From the NCBI GenBank assembly GCA_965368085.1, contig CBDULP010000030.1, positions 1 to 24,251 on the forward strand: 24,251 bases of DNA. The letters run 5' to 3'. The DNA comes from Peptoclostridium sp965368085 (GTDB taxonomy: Bacteria > Bacillota > Clostridia > Peptostreptococcales > Peptostreptococcaceae). The notes under the pieces were generated by a model. It searched no databases, was not told where the DNA came from, and worked only from the letters and a program-made list of their open reading frames with translations. The translations under genes and the position numbers were made by a program. This document shows, in pieces, positions 1 to 8,543 of this stretch; within the stretch, counting starts at the first letter, position 1; each line of letters starts with the position of its first letter.

Positions 1-7
1 CTACCGC

Positions 8-391
8 CTATCTAGAGGTTTTTCTTGCTATTTTCATTGCCTCTTTCCAAGTATCTCTAAGTTCAACTACAAACCCTTTCACTTCTTCAACTATCTCCTT
101 GTCCTTTTTCATATTTGCATCAAGAAGCCTCGAATGCAGATAGTTGTATATTGGTCTTAGGCCTTTTGAAACTTCATAGTCCATATTGAGAGTCGAGTTA
201 AGCTCACTTATTATATTTTGAGCCTTTACAAGGTTGTTATTTATCATTTCAATATTGTTGTCTTCAAGCCCTATTTCCGCCCTACTCAAAAACTTAACGC
301 ATCCATCATATAGCATAAGCGTAAGTTCTTCCGGAGGAGCCGTCATAACAGCCTGTTCCTGATATTTCAAATGTGGATTTGCCATAGCCAT
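8..391 (-). CDS. fliS: FliS, flagellin export chaperone
   Basis: Cytoplasmic chaperone that binds the C-terminal D0 helix of newly made flagellin and keeps it from polymerising before export. The protein is about 128 aa, the normal FliS length. It opens MAMANPHLKYQEQAVMTAPPEE and continues LTLMLYDGCVKFL, the characteristic FliS N-terminus and first helix; the rest is predicted all-helical. An in-frame TTG at 436 would add 15 residues and overlap fliD, but nothing resembling a ribosome binding site precedes it, while AAGGCAGGTAAGG lies just upstream of the ATG at 391 (a second ATG at 385 is equally usable). It is the last gene of flaG-fliD-fliS, 34 nt after the fliD stop. In the FliW/CsrA circuit, FliS competes for the same flagellin tail. 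Family assignment is secure; only the start is open. Confidence 0.93.
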   Translation of the reverse strand: MAMANPHLKYQEQAVMTAPPEELTLMLYDGCVKFLSRAEIGLEDNNIEMINNNLVKAQNIISELNSTLNMDYEVSKGLRPIYNYLHSRLLDANMKKDKEIVEEVKGFVVELRDTWKEAMKIARKTSR

Positions 392-425
392 AAGCCTTAC
401 CTGCCTTTCATATTGTGTCGTTACG

Positions 426-2003
426 TTAACCGCCAAATTGCTGCGAAAGCCACCCGCTCTGCGAATTCATTTCCTGCATGGCCTTTTCAAGCGCCGTAAA
501 CTTGCTCCAATATCTGTCCTCCACGCTTGAAAGCCTTCTGTTTTCGTTGTCTATCCTTTTTGCAATATCCAAAAGATCCTTGTCGAGCATGCTCTGGGAC
601 CCGCCCGTTACAAAGTCTATCATTATGGAAGACTGGACCTTCCTGTAAAGGCTTGCGTTGTCTCCCGCTCCCGCCTTGTCGATCATGCCCTTCATGCCTT
701 CAGCCATGTCGTCGAATATCCTGTTTATTATGCCTGTCTCACTTCTTTTTATATCGTCATCAGTGGAATCGGATGTCTTAAACAGCATGTCCATGACTCC
801 GTCAGGGTCTTCCATGAGCTTTTCCCTGAGCTTTGTCTCATCTATCTGGAGCTTTCCTTTTTCCTGATATGATCCGGTTGTTATCCCGATCTCATACAAT
901 GCGCTGAAAGAACCTGAAGCTCCAACAACCTCATCATAAGTTCCTGATCTCACCCTTGACAGCATTCTGTCTATCGTACTGTCGTTCCTGAGAAGCCCTG
1001 ATTTGGCCTTTTCTTCCCAGAGCTTTATAGTGTCCTCGTCCATGGCAGCCTTTTCTTCGTCTGAAAGAGGCTGGTAGTCCCTATAACTTTTTTCAGATAA
1101 CTTGCTGCTAAGGCCGTCTATAAGACTATTGTACGACTCCACAAACTCGCTTATCTTGTCCATTATACCGTCTATGTTGGTATCGACTTTTATAGTGTTT
1201 ACAGTTCCTGGTTCAGCCGACTTAAGGTCTATCTCTATGCCGTTTATAGTAAATTGGTTTGTTTTATATGATATGTCATTTGCTCCGTCAAACGATATTA
1301 GCGCATCCTGACCAACTATCCCTCCATCAGTAACATCCGTATCAAGAATGCTATCTGTTCCTACAAACAAGTCCTTGTTCGCACCTGTTATATTTATTCC
1401 TACCTCTGATCCCGTTGATGTTGTAGATAGGAAAAATCTTTGAGCTGTTGAGTCATATGAAGCCTTCACCCCGGTATCCTTTGACACTTCATTTATCTTG
1501 TCCGCAAGAGCGCTTAAGTCGTCGCCGGCATTTACAGTTACAGTTGTTCCGTTTATTTCAAAAGTCGACCCGTCTGTTAGTCCAGGTTTCAGCTCTCCCA
1601 AAGTCTTGTTTTCAATAGCGCTCCCGCTCGCAACATTAACCCCTTCGGCAAGCTGTGTAACTTCAAGGGTGTGCGTGCCTGAAAGAGCAGTCGTACTTGC
1701 CTTTGCCGTAAATACGGACTCATCAGAAGAAGACGCGCTTTTCACCCACGAAAAGCTTTCATATGACTTCGTAATCGATGTTCCGTAGCTTGTGCTCGAT
1801 GTAAGTCCCAGGCTTTTTCTGGCGTCCACTATGAAATTCGCCGTGTCTTTGTTCACTGTATTGTATGCTTCCTGCGTCCATGTTTTTGTGGTCTTGCTTT
1901 GGTAGAGCTTGTCCACCTTCATTCTTTCGGCGTTCATAAGCTCTTTTACTAAACTCTCAGTATCTAGACCTGAAGCTATTCCGCCAAATCTTATTCCGCT
2001 CAT
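426..2003 (-). CDS. fliD: FliD (HAP2), flagellar filament cap
   Basis: Secreted cap protein that sits at the filament tip and folds arriving flagellin subunits. The 525-aa length is typical. The N-terminus has the FliD hallmark IRFGGIASGLDTESLVKELM (about residues 4-23) followed by a heptad-like helix. A Ser/Thr-rich central region contains the SGTHTLEVTQLAEG strand typical of the FliD N domain (about 108-121). The C-terminal domain ends in a long coiled coil (about 480-525) that forms the D0/D1-like leg. The ATG at 2003 has a strong AGAGGTGAGG ribosome binding site. It lies 22 nt after flaG and before fliS, presumably on the transcript from the sigma-D promoter at 2430-2456. Its base composition is clearly GC-richer than the sugar genes next door. 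Confidence 0.96.
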   Translation of the reverse strand: MSGIRFGGIASGLDTESLVKELMNAERMKVDKLYQSKTTKTWTQEAYNTVNKDTANFIVDARKSLGLTSSTSYGTSITKSYESFSWVKSASSSDESVFTAKASTTALSGTHTLEVTQLAEGVNVASGSAIENKTLGELKPGLTDGSTFEINGTTVTVNAGDDLSALADKINEVSKDTGVKASYDSTAQRFFLSTTSTGSEVGINITGANKDLFVGTDSILDTDVTDGGIVGQDALISFDGANDISYKTNQFTINGIEIDLKSAEPGTVNTIKVDTNIDGIMDKISEFVESYNSLIDGLSSKLSEKSYRDYQPLSDEEKAAMDEDTIKLWEEKAKSGLLRNDSTIDRMLSRVRSGTYDEVVGASGSFSALYEIGITTGSYQEKGKLQIDETKLREKLMEDPDGVMDMLFKTSDSTDDDIKRSETGIINRIFDDMAEGMKGMIDKAGAGDNASLYRKVQSSIMIDFVTGGSQSMLDKDLLDIAKRIDNENRRLSSVEDRYWSKFTALEKAMQEMNSQSGWLSQQFGG

Positions 2004-2025
2004 ATCCTCACCTCTCTGTTAAGCA

Positions 2026-2388
2026 TTATCCTCTTTTGTCTATGAAGAATCCCGATTTTTCCATCATATTGGCCACCATATCCAATACCTTCTCAGATGG
2101 TATCTCCTTTAAAACCTCTTCCGTTTCAGAATCGATTATTTTCACCATTATCTGCTTGGTATCCTTATGTATTGAGAACTCCAAATTTGTACTGGCTCCC
2201 ATCAGATTAGGATTCGCTTTTTCTATAGCCTCTATAAGCTTTCTTTCCCCCGGATAGGCCGCCTGCTCCTCTTTTCCTTTAGACTGCTTGACCATATCCG
2301 CCTTTTCAGGTGAAACCTTTTCCGAATGTGATATTTCACTTCTTTGGGAAAGCATGTTGCTGTTTATTACCGAACCATCTAATTTCAT
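2026..2388 (-). CDS. flaG: FlaG family flagellar protein
   Basis: Small protein usually found just before fliD; in other bacteria it affects filament length, but its mechanism is not settled. About 120 aa. The first ~50 residues are polar and low-complexity. The conserved FlaG domain is the second half: a helix LIEAIEKANPNL, two strands LEFSIHKDTKQIMVKIIDSE, then EVLKEIPSEKVLDMVANMMEKSGFFID, which is diagnostic. A TTG at 2391 is also in frame, but the ATG at 2388 is better placed behind AAGGCGGTG with a 7-nt spacer. It is the first gene of flaG-fliD-fliS and has a sigma-D promoter about 40 nt upstream. Confidence 0.92.
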   Translation of the reverse strand: MKLDGSVINSNMLSQRSEISHSEKVSPEKADMVKQSKGKEEQAAYPGERKLIEAIEKANPNLMGASTNLEFSIHKDTKQIMVKIIDSETEEVLKEIPSEKVLDMVANMMEKSGFFIDKRG

Positions 2389-2429
2389 CAATTTTCACCG
2401 CCTTCATGAATATATATATTCTAATATAT

Positions 2430-2456
2430 TTATCGGAATAATCATCCGAAAGTTTA
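2430..2456 (-). promoter_or_regulatory. Sigma-D (sigma-28) promoter of flaG-fliD-fliS
   Basis: Read on the minus strand, TAAACTTT (-35), 11 nt, then TCCGATAA (-10). The flagellar sigma-28 consensus is TAAAGTTT-N11-GCCGATAA, so only two positions differ. The core -35 TAAA is at 2453-2456 and the core -10 CCGATAA at 2430-2436. The predicted start of transcription leaves a leader of roughly 35 nt before flaG. The spacer also contains a 5-bp inverted repeat (TCGGA/TCCGA), which may be chance. Confidence 0.82.
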
Positions 2457-2507
2457 CACTGAAATCATAATCTAAAAACTTTTCTTTGATATGCTTTCCG
2501 TTCCTAC

Positions 2508-3134
2508 TTATTCTTCATCAACTTCAATTCTAACATGAGGTAATTCTCCTATAAATTTAGCCAGTGAAATAATTGTTAATAGCATGCCACAAATAACCTC
2601 TATAAAAAATATTATTTGCACATTGCCTATTCCGCCATCCTCAATTTGGTAATTAAATGTAAAAATTCTAATAGTATTATTCATTATTGCTTGAATTAAG
2701 TATATGTTGTTTTCACTAAAATATTCTGTCATACAGGTAAACCAAAAAATCACTTCAATAAAATTATGGCCCAATAATACAATTGATCTATACGGGCTCT
2801 GCAACTCATAACAATTCATTCCATTTTCAACTATAGCCTTGTATGGATGAAATAGCAGTACATTGACTTGGTATACTACAATTTCCATAATACGTATGAA
2901 TGCATAGCCTACTACTGCAAGGCTGAACATTCCTAGTAACTGGTTATACATAAGCAACATAAAAACAACGCTCATAATTGTATGAATAACCACCCATTTA
3001 TCCGAAAATGAAGTTGTATTTTTAAAAATATATTTCCTCATAATTGAATATGGCAACCACTGCTCTACTATATCAAAAAAATGATACCAAAATTTATAAA
3101 CAATTCCTACATTCTCAAATATACTTTTTTTCAC
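2508..3134 (-). CDS. Unrecognised multi-pass membrane protein
   Basis: I do not recognise this 208-aa protein. It starts at GTG 3134 behind GAGG with a 7-nt spacer. Hydrophobic segments lie near residues 48-92 (enough for two passes), 117-135 and 172-195, with a soluble N-terminus and an acidic C-terminal tail, so it is an inner-membrane protein of about four passes. The last third, with a short amphipathic stretch RIFTFNY followed by a long hydrophobic helix beginning IIFFIEVICG, faintly recalls the pore-plus-last-helix layout of two-TM channel proteins, but the GYG selectivity filter is absent, so no function is claimed. It is the last gene of the AT-rich sugar island, 62 nt after the UDP-sugar dehydrogenase and just ahead of the flaG promoter. 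Confidence 0.75.
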   Translation of the reverse strand: MKKSIFENVGIVYKFWYHFFDIVEQWLPYSIMRKYIFKNTTSFSDKWVVIHTIMSVVFMLLMYNQLLGMFSLAVVGYAFIRIMEIVVYQVNVLLFHPYKAIVENGMNCYELQSPYRSIVLLGHNFIEVIFWFTCMTEYFSENNIYLIQAIMNNTIRIFTFNYQIEDGGIGNVQIIFFIEVICGMLLTIISLAKFIGELPHVRIEVDEE

Positions 3135-3196
3135 ACCCCAACCTCTATTCTAAACTCATATATTTCATATTCTATTTTTTATATAACCTTATATCA

Positions 3197-4504
3197 TTAT
3201 GCTTTTATTACATTTTTATAATTTTCTCTGTACCTACCCCTTGTGTCCACAATCAACTTACCATATTTTAAAATTAAGTCATAGTCAAAATCATCATGAT
3301 CTGTACTAATTAATATACAGTCCATATTTTTTAGAGTATCTTTATTTATTTCAATGGATTCTATATCAAAATAATATTCTCTCATATTAGGAAATTTACT
3401 TATATGAGGATCTGAATAAAAAACATTTGCGCCCTTTTTCATTAATAACTCCATTAATTTCACTGATGGTGATTCTCTTGTATCATCAACGTTCTTCTTA
3501 TACGCAAGCCCCAGTACCAGTACATTTGAATTTTTTAATGACTTTTCTTGTTCGTTCAATCCTTCCATCACTTTGCCTATAACCCATTTTGGCATCATCG
3601 TATTTACTTCTCCAGAAAGTTCTATGAATTTGGTATTTATGTCATACTCCTTTGCTTTCCAAGTTAAATAAAAAGGATCTATAGGTATACAGTGCCCTCC
3701 AAGCCCCGGTCCTGGATAAAAAGGAGTAAATCCAAAAGGTTTTGAAGACGCTGCATCAATTACTTCCCATATATCAATATCCATTTTATCGGCAATCACT
3801 TTCATTTCATTTACCAGTCCTATATTCACCGCTCTGTATATATTTTCCAATAACTTTGTTAGCTCTGCCGCTTTAGTTGATTCCACTGGTATCATTTTAT
3901 TTATTACCTTACCATATAATGTGATACCAACTTCTAAACAATTATTTGTTACCCCTCCAATAACCTTAGGTATTGTACTTGTTTTAAAATCAGCATTCCC
4001 TGGATCTTCTCTTTCCGGAGAATATACCAAAAAGAAATCTTGTCCAACTTCAAATCCCATTTCCTCTATAATAGGTTTTAGTTCTTCTTCTGTAGTTCCA
4101 GGATAAGTTGTGCTCTCCAAACTTAATAATTGGCCTTTTCTTAAAAACGGCTTTATTGAACTCATAGTACTTTTAATATAAGACAAATCCGGTTCTCTGT
4201 ATTTATTCAGCGGCGTTGGAAGACATAATATTATCGCATCTACTTCGCTTATCCTCAAAAAGTCTAATGTAATGTCTATTTTCTTATTATCTACGATATA
4301 TCTAATCCTATCACTGGAAATATGGTTTATATAACTTTCTTTATCTACCAACAGCTTGTCTATTTTATTTTGATCTATATCAAATCCAATAACCCTATAG
4401 CCCGCTTCAGCAAAAGCCAAAGAAAGTGGCAAACCCACATACCCCATTCCAATAATGCCTATTGTATATTTTTGAGTCTCTATCTTATTTATAATATTTT
4501 TCAT
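3197..4504 (-). CDS. UDP-N-acetylhexosamine 6-dehydrogenase (WbpA/WecC/TviB type)
   Basis: Oxidises C6 of a UDP-N-acetylhexosamine (UDP-GlcNAc or UDP-ManNAc) to the uronic acid with two NAD+. The 435-aa protein has the N-terminal NAD fold with GIIGMGYVGLPL at about residues 16-27, a CLPTPL segment, the ESTTYPGTTEE substrate loop, the helical middle domain (NIYRAVNIGLVNEM) and the catalytic Cys at about residue 272 in GPGLGGHCIPIDP. The GGHCIPIDP version favours the HexNAc branch over UDP-glucose dehydrogenase (Ugd), although the substrate cannot be fixed by eye. I start at ATG 4504, 10 nt after GAGGG; an in-frame TTG at 4546 would only add an unconserved leader. It suggests that a uronic acid is part of the flagellar glycan or of a surface polysaccharide. 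Confidence 0.9.
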   Translation of the reverse strand: MKNIINKIETQKYTIGIIGMGYVGLPLSLAFAEAGYRVIGFDIDQNKIDKLLVDKESYINHISSDRIRYIVDNKKIDITLDFLRISEVDAIILCLPTPLNKYREPDLSYIKSTMSSIKPFLRKGQLLSLESTTYPGTTEEELKPIIEEMGFEVGQDFFLVYSPEREDPGNADFKTSTIPKVIGGVTNNCLEVGITLYGKVINKMIPVESTKAAELTKLLENIYRAVNIGLVNEMKVIADKMDIDIWEVIDAASSKPFGFTPFYPGPGLGGHCIPIDPFYLTWKAKEYDINTKFIELSGEVNTMMPKWVIGKVMEGLNEQEKSLKNSNVLVLGLAYKKNVDDTRESPSVKLMELLMKKGANVFYSDPHISKFPNMREYYFDIESIEINKDTLKNMDCILISTDHDDFDYDLILKYGKLIVDTRGRYRENYKNVIKA

Positions 4505-4558
4505 TTTTAGATATCCCTCATCACATTTTAATAAAATTACTTCCAATTTGCATCTAAT

Positions 4559-5664
4559 TTATATATTCAATTCCGACTTTACCTTGCAATAGCAGTAGTA
4601 AAAATCTTTAATAAAACCTTCTAATTCTATTTTCCCTTCTTCATATTTATCCTCATTGAATAAATTTACAATTAAAACCAATTTATCATTTATATGTTCA
4701 CTTTTTTTCATTAAAGTTTCACTTACATTATTTTTATTCATAAATTCTTGTATTAGCATTAATGCATCTATTATATCATTTACCATAGCGAATTCAATTT
4801 TATCCAGCTCCAAGTTATATTCCAAATGGTTAACCATTTCATTTGTCGTATCTATAATTTGTTTATACTTATTTGTTATATCATACGCTGCTTTTTTATT
4901 TTGGAGGCTGTGAGGTTTTATTAACAACCCCTGTCCTGTAGGGAGTGTCAGTATTTCTACATTTTTCTTTTTTGCAAATATATCAAAGGCTTTTTTTTGT
5001 TCAATATGATTGTAAAATCCATAATCATCAAGCAATACTAATGCTCCATCCACAAGCTTGTCCCAAAAAAATCAATTGCGGCAATTTCTGGTATTTTGCA
5101 GTTCATATCAATTGATAGGTAAGCCACCTTATCCGTTTGAACTTTTGGCAGTACTTCTGGCACTCGACCTTTAACTATATGTACCTTATCAAACCTAGCA
5201 AAAGTATTCTTTACACTCTCATAGGCATTCTTATAGTAATTATAATTTTCTGCTGTTATCCCATACTGACGCTCTTCTTTAGTTACTAATGCATCATCTA
5301 ATCCCTCAAACGTATCAACCAAATAAAAATCCCTGTCTATTTTGTCAAATTCTATATATTCTATTATAGCCCTGGCATATCCGCCCTTAAATACACCACA
5401 TTCTACAAAATCACCGTTTAATTTTTTAGCATAATTTCCAGCCCAACAAGCAACATATGCTCTCCAAAAAATATCAACATTAGGCCATGATCCAGTAGCC
5501 TTTCCCAGCTCATAAGCTTTTTTAAATCTTTCATCTTTTAAAAAATCACAATTGTGACTTGTAATTAGTCCATCATTCATATACGATACAGGCCCTTGAT
5601 TTGTTGCCAGTTTAAATGTTACATTTGAACTATCCTTATTCAATTGCATAAGAAATCTATCCAT
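4559..5664 (-). pseudogene. TylF-family sugar O-methyltransferase with helical C-terminal extension, split by a frameshift
   Basis: SAM-dependent O-methyltransferase of the TylF/MycF (macrocin O-methyltransferase) family, in two frames. The 5' part (5664-5038, ATG behind AGAGGTGA) carries VECGVFKGG (residues 87-95, SAM loop), LVDTFEGL (115-122) and AYLSIDMNC (about 182-190), then runs out after AIDFF. The 3' part (to 4559) resumes with the missing LVDGALVLLDDYGFY. Adding one T to the T7 run at 5065-5071 joins them as AIDFFWDKLVDGALVLL, giving a 368-codon protein. The last ~105 residues after the methyltransferase fold are a Lys/Glu/Asn-rich helical extension that I do not recognise. It may be inactive, phase-variable, rescued by slippage, or affected by a sequencing error. 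It follows the CmcI-type gene by 17 nt, which supports a shared role in methylating the island's sugar. Confidence 0.85.
5065..5071 (-). other. T7 slippery tract inside the TylF-type gene
   Basis: On the coding (minus) strand the run reads T TTT TTT in the zero frame (GAT TTT TTT GGG). This is the X XXY YYZ arrangement for -1 slippage, and a -1 shift here restores the conserved TylF frame (TGG GAC AAG). A T7/A7 run can also slip during transcription or replication. No stable downstream stem-loop or upstream Shine-Dalgarno-like stimulator is evident, which weakens the programmed ribosomal version. Confidence 0.6.
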
Positions 5665-5681
5665 TTTCTATCACCTCTCCT

Positions 5682-6449
5682 CTAAAAAATTCTTTTTAAC
5701 CAAGCAGAATTCCAGTGAGTAATATTTACATCTAGTTTACTCTCATTAAATCTCCATTTTGGAGCCTCCAAGATAAAATTTTTATTTTCATCTAAAAATT
5801 TTTTTATAGCAGTTACAGGATTGTCCTTCTTCCAGTTTTTATCTCCTCTCGGCAGATCCCATAAATCTTCCATCCCACCATCCTCTACAACTATATATGA
5901 TCCTTTTGAGACTATTTTAGAATACATTTCAAGTTCATCATATACATGTTTTTGAGTATGACAAGAATCAAGCAATACCATCACTTTTTCTTCCTCTGAT
6001 AGACTACTTTTAATTTTTTCAATCGTATCATAATCGGTTGAATTTCCTTCTATTAAGTGAATTAAATAAAATAACTCATGCTCTTCAATGGCTTTTCTGT
6101 TATGATCTCTTATTTCAATATCTACTCCTATTACCCTCCCTTTTCCAATGGAATTTAAGATACTAGCATAGTATATCAATGATCCCCCATGCGCTATTCC
6201 CGTTTCCACTATAACATCCGGTTTCAAATCATATATTATCTCTTGAATTCGTATCATATCCTCAGGAAGCTGGATAATCGGTCTTCCTAACCAGCTAAAT
6301 GTATATATATATTTCTCATTCCACCCAATCCTTTTCCACTGATGTGAAATTATTTCAAATGCTTCCTTAGAATACAAATTCATAACTTTAACTTCACTGT
6401 TTTCTTTGATCTGCAAAGTATTTTCTTCCGTATCAATAATTAATTTCAT
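5682..6449 (-). CDS. CmcI-family (cephalosporin hydroxylase-like) SAM methyltransferase
   Basis: A 255-aa member of the family named after cephalosporin hydroxylase CmcI, whose sugar-cluster members act as O-methyltransferases (for example rhamnosyl O-methyltransferases). Visible landmarks: VETGIAHGGS (residues 81-90, SAM-binding loop), GVDIEIRDH (108-116, ribose-binding acid), LLDSCHTQKHV (159-169, metal/catalytic acid region) and VVEDGGMEDLW (188-198). ATG 6449 has AAGGAG with a 7-nt spacer and overlaps the upstream stop as ATGA, so translation is coupled. Its place after the deoxysugar genes points to O-methylation of that sugar; the target hydroxyl cannot be told. Confidence 0.85.
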   Translation of the reverse strand: MKLIIDTEENTLQIKENSEVKVMNLYSKEAFEIISHQWKRIGWNEKYIYTFSWLGRPIIQLPEDMIRIQEIIYDLKPDVIVETGIAHGGSLIYYASILNSIGKGRVIGVDIEIRDHNRKAIEEHELFYLIHLIEGNSTDYDTIEKIKSSLSEEEKVMVLLDSCHTQKHVYDELEMYSKIVSKGSYIVVEDGGMEDLWDLPRGDKNWKKDNPVTAIKKFLDENKNFILEAPKWRFNESKLDVNITHWNSAWLKRIF

Positions 6450-7639
6450 ATAAAGACTCCTTCACCACTAATCAAATTAACCTCTATGTTATGTTCCGCT
6501 AAAAGGCTTTTAACTTCTTTAATATAGTTACAATTCATAACTATAATATTCTTTATACGCCTGTTCTCTATCTCTTTAAAACTGACAATAGGGTGTCCTG
6601 TGCCTGCTATAAAACAGCCTTGTTTATTAGGATTAATATCTATAATGCAGTTTATGCACTCTCTATTAATATCTATAATATTTGCAAAGGTGACTCCCTT
6701 GGCTCCTGCCCCCCATACAGCAACATTTCCTATTTCAGACAACTCAATCACTTCATTTTTCCAATAGTTTGTAATATCTAATTCATGTTTCCCATAATTT
6801 TCAGCCAACTCATTTAATCCCATAACCTCGTTCTTATACTTTGCACTATCTTCTCCTGTTTCTCTAGTTTTTTTTGAAGCAACAACCCACATATATTGAC
6901 CATCAAACTTATATTCCATAGTTTTAGCATATATTCCCGACAATTCAAAAGCCTTAATTATGGAAGTATAGTCAAAGTATGAACAATGTTCGTAAAAAAC
7001 ATCATATATTACTTTGTTTTCTAAAATCCATCTTAGGCTAGGGGTTTCAAGAAATAGGACTGCATCATTCCCATCGTCCATTGCCTTATACATATTATCA
7101 ATCAATTCCATCGGCTTTGATATATGTTCTATAACATGCCTGCAAACAACAACATCTGCCTGCAGTTGAGTTTTACTGCTATCAAAATAAGACCTAGCGA
7201 ATGTTATTTTCCCATCATATACGCTCAAATCACCTTCATAGCTTGGGTCAAACCCATAACCAATACTGTTTGATTTTAAAATTAGCTGCTTAAGATACCG
7301 CCCTTTGCCGCATCCAATTTCCAAGATTGTTTTATCTTTTATATTGCATTCTTCAATAAGGTATTCTATTTGTCCATTTACATACTTACTAAAAATCAAA
7401 GATTTTTCTTGTGAATTATCATAAGCTTCCCCATATTGAAGGTTTCTTATGTCAAAATTCGAATTGAAAACAAAACCACACTCGCCACAGATATTTAAAA
7501 CCAAATTTCCACGATTAACTGACATGGCACTATGCATATCTTTAAAAATCAAATTCTGATGCACCGGAACATTGTATCGTTCTAAAAATGTATTTGTTGA
7601 TTTAGAATTACACACAGGACAATTTCTGATGTTATCCAT
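6446..7639 (-). CDS. Deoxysugar C-methyltransferase with N-terminal zinc motif (TylC3/NovU type)
   Basis: Three-part C-methyltransferase that adds a methyl group to a ring carbon next to the keto group of an NDP-4-keto-6-deoxysugar. About 397 aa. The N-terminal zinc motif has two Cys pairs, CPVC (about 7-10) and CGEC (51-54). The SAM domain has ILEIGCGKGRYLK (about 105-117) and VVCRHVIEHI (the catalytic His region). The C-terminal Rossmann-like domain begins VAVWGAGAKG. This architecture is that of mycarose TylC3, noviose NovU and relatives. I start at ATG 7639, which overlaps the upstream stop by 8 nt and has AGGAGG about 11 nt upstream; an in-frame start at 7684 would give an unconserved leader. 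Whether it methylates C3 or C5 cannot be decided by eye. Confidence 0.88.
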   Translation of the reverse strand: MDNIRNCPVCNSKSTNTFLERYNVPVHQNLIFKDMHSAMSVNRGNLVLNICGECGFVFNSNFDIRNLQYGEAYDNSQEKSLIFSKYVNGQIEYLIEECNIKDKTILEIGCGKGRYLKQLILKSNSIGYGFDPSYEGDLSVYDGKITFARSYFDSSKTQLQADVVVCRHVIEHISKPMELIDNMYKAMDDGNDAVLFLETPSLRWILENKVIYDVFYEHCSYFDYTSIIKAFELSGIYAKTMEYKFDGQYMWVVASKKTRETGEDSAKYKNEVMGLNELAENYGKHELDITNYWKNEVIELSEIGNVAVWGAGAKGVTFANIIDINRECINCIIDINPNKQGCFIAGTGHPIVSFKEIENRRIKNIIVMNCNYIKEVKSLLAEHNIEVNLISGEGVFI

Positions 7640-8543
7640 TTTCCAACTTACCTCCTGTATTTTTCCACCATTCAATCGTTTCATCTAGCCCTTCAATCAA
7701 ATCATATTTTGGACTCCATTTTATTTCTGTTTTCAATTTTGTATTGTCTGCAACAATAAGTTTCGGTTCATTAGCTGGTATCTTTTTATCAAATCTTAAC
7801 AATTCTTCCCTATTTAACTTTTGTCCTATCAACTGTACCATATCCCTCAGCTTAATTGGATTCCCCGAACCAATGTTCACCTCGCCTGTAAAGTCGTTTT
7901 TCAATAGATGGATAAATGCAGATGCAACGTCATGTACATTCAAAAAATCCCTTATCTGTCCGCCATGAGAACAATACGCTGTTTCACCCTTTATTAACGA
8001 ATTAATAACATAAGGCACTAGTCGTTGAGGCTTTTCATATTTTCCATATACAAAAAATATTCGCCCCCAAGCAAAATTCACTTTATTAGTCGTACTAAAT
8101 TTTTGCAATACTTGCTGTAAGCTTGCCTTACTAGTTCCGTATAACGAATCAGGATTCATCGGCGTAACACTTTCTTTTAAATACCCATAGCTCAAATCAT
8201 ACTCAAAGCATGAACCTGCATATACAATTCTTTCTCCATTATATTTGTGAAAGTTTTTCATTAGTTCAATACTAGATTGTATCCAATACAAATTTTCAAT
8301 CGAACTTAAATATTTCCCCTGCCTTGTGTCCCATGCAAGATGCAGTAGATGAGTAGGTTTTACAACATTAAATAAGCCTTGTATCTTTGATATATCCAAA
8401 AGATTTATGTTATGCCACACTATATTATCATCTCTAATAATTCTAGAACTTACAGCATGTACCTCGTAGCCTTCCTTTAATAATCGCGGCAATATGCTCC
8501 TTCCTATAAAACCATTTGCCCCTGTAACTAATACTTTTTTCAT
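7632..8543 (-). CDS. NAD(P)-dependent SDR: NDP-4-keto-6-deoxysugar reductase or epimerase
   Basis: Extended short-chain dehydrogenase, 303 aa. The cofactor motif is TGANGFIG (residues 7-14); the catalytic triad is Ser/Cys around SC 111-112 with Tyr135 and Lys139 (YGTSK). The C-terminus has the substrate-domain words INIGSGNPIKLRDMV. With rfbF, rfbG, an RmlC-type epimerase and a C-methyltransferase around it, the likely job is the last step, reduction of the 4-keto group of the CDP-sugar. A CDP-abequose/paratose synthase role is less likely because no 3-dehydratase (RfbH) is present. The ATG at 8543 overlaps the upstream stop as ATGA; its own stop overlaps the C-methyltransferase start. Confidence 0.85.
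   Translation of the reverse strand: MKKVLVTGANGFIGRSILPRLLKEGYEVHAVSSRIIRDDNIVWHNINLLDISKIQGLFNVVKPTHLLHLAWDTRQGKYLSSIENLYWIQSSIELMKNFHKYNGERIVYAGSCFEYDLSYGYLKESVTPMNPDSLYGTSKASLQQVLQKFSTTNKVNFAWGRIFFVYGKYEKPQRLVPYVINSLIKGETAYCSHGGQIRDFLNVHDVASAFIHLLKNDFTGEVNIGSGNPIKLRDMVQLIGQKLNREELLRFDKKIPANEPKLIVADNTKLKTEIKWSPKYDLIEGLDETIEWWKNTGGKLENG

Noticed and set aside
392..436. TTG-initiated extension of FliS overlapping fliD
   Set aside because: No ribosome binding site before the TTG, the added residues are not FliS-like, and good ATGs follow AAGG motifs at 391/385.
2508..3134. Calling the orphan membrane protein a potassium channel
   Set aside because: The helix layout is only loosely similar and the selectivity filter GYG is missing.
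7632..8543. Calling the SDR a CDP-abequose or CDP-paratose synthase
   Set aside because: Those need a 3-deoxygenated substrate from RfbH-type enzymes, which are not in the window.
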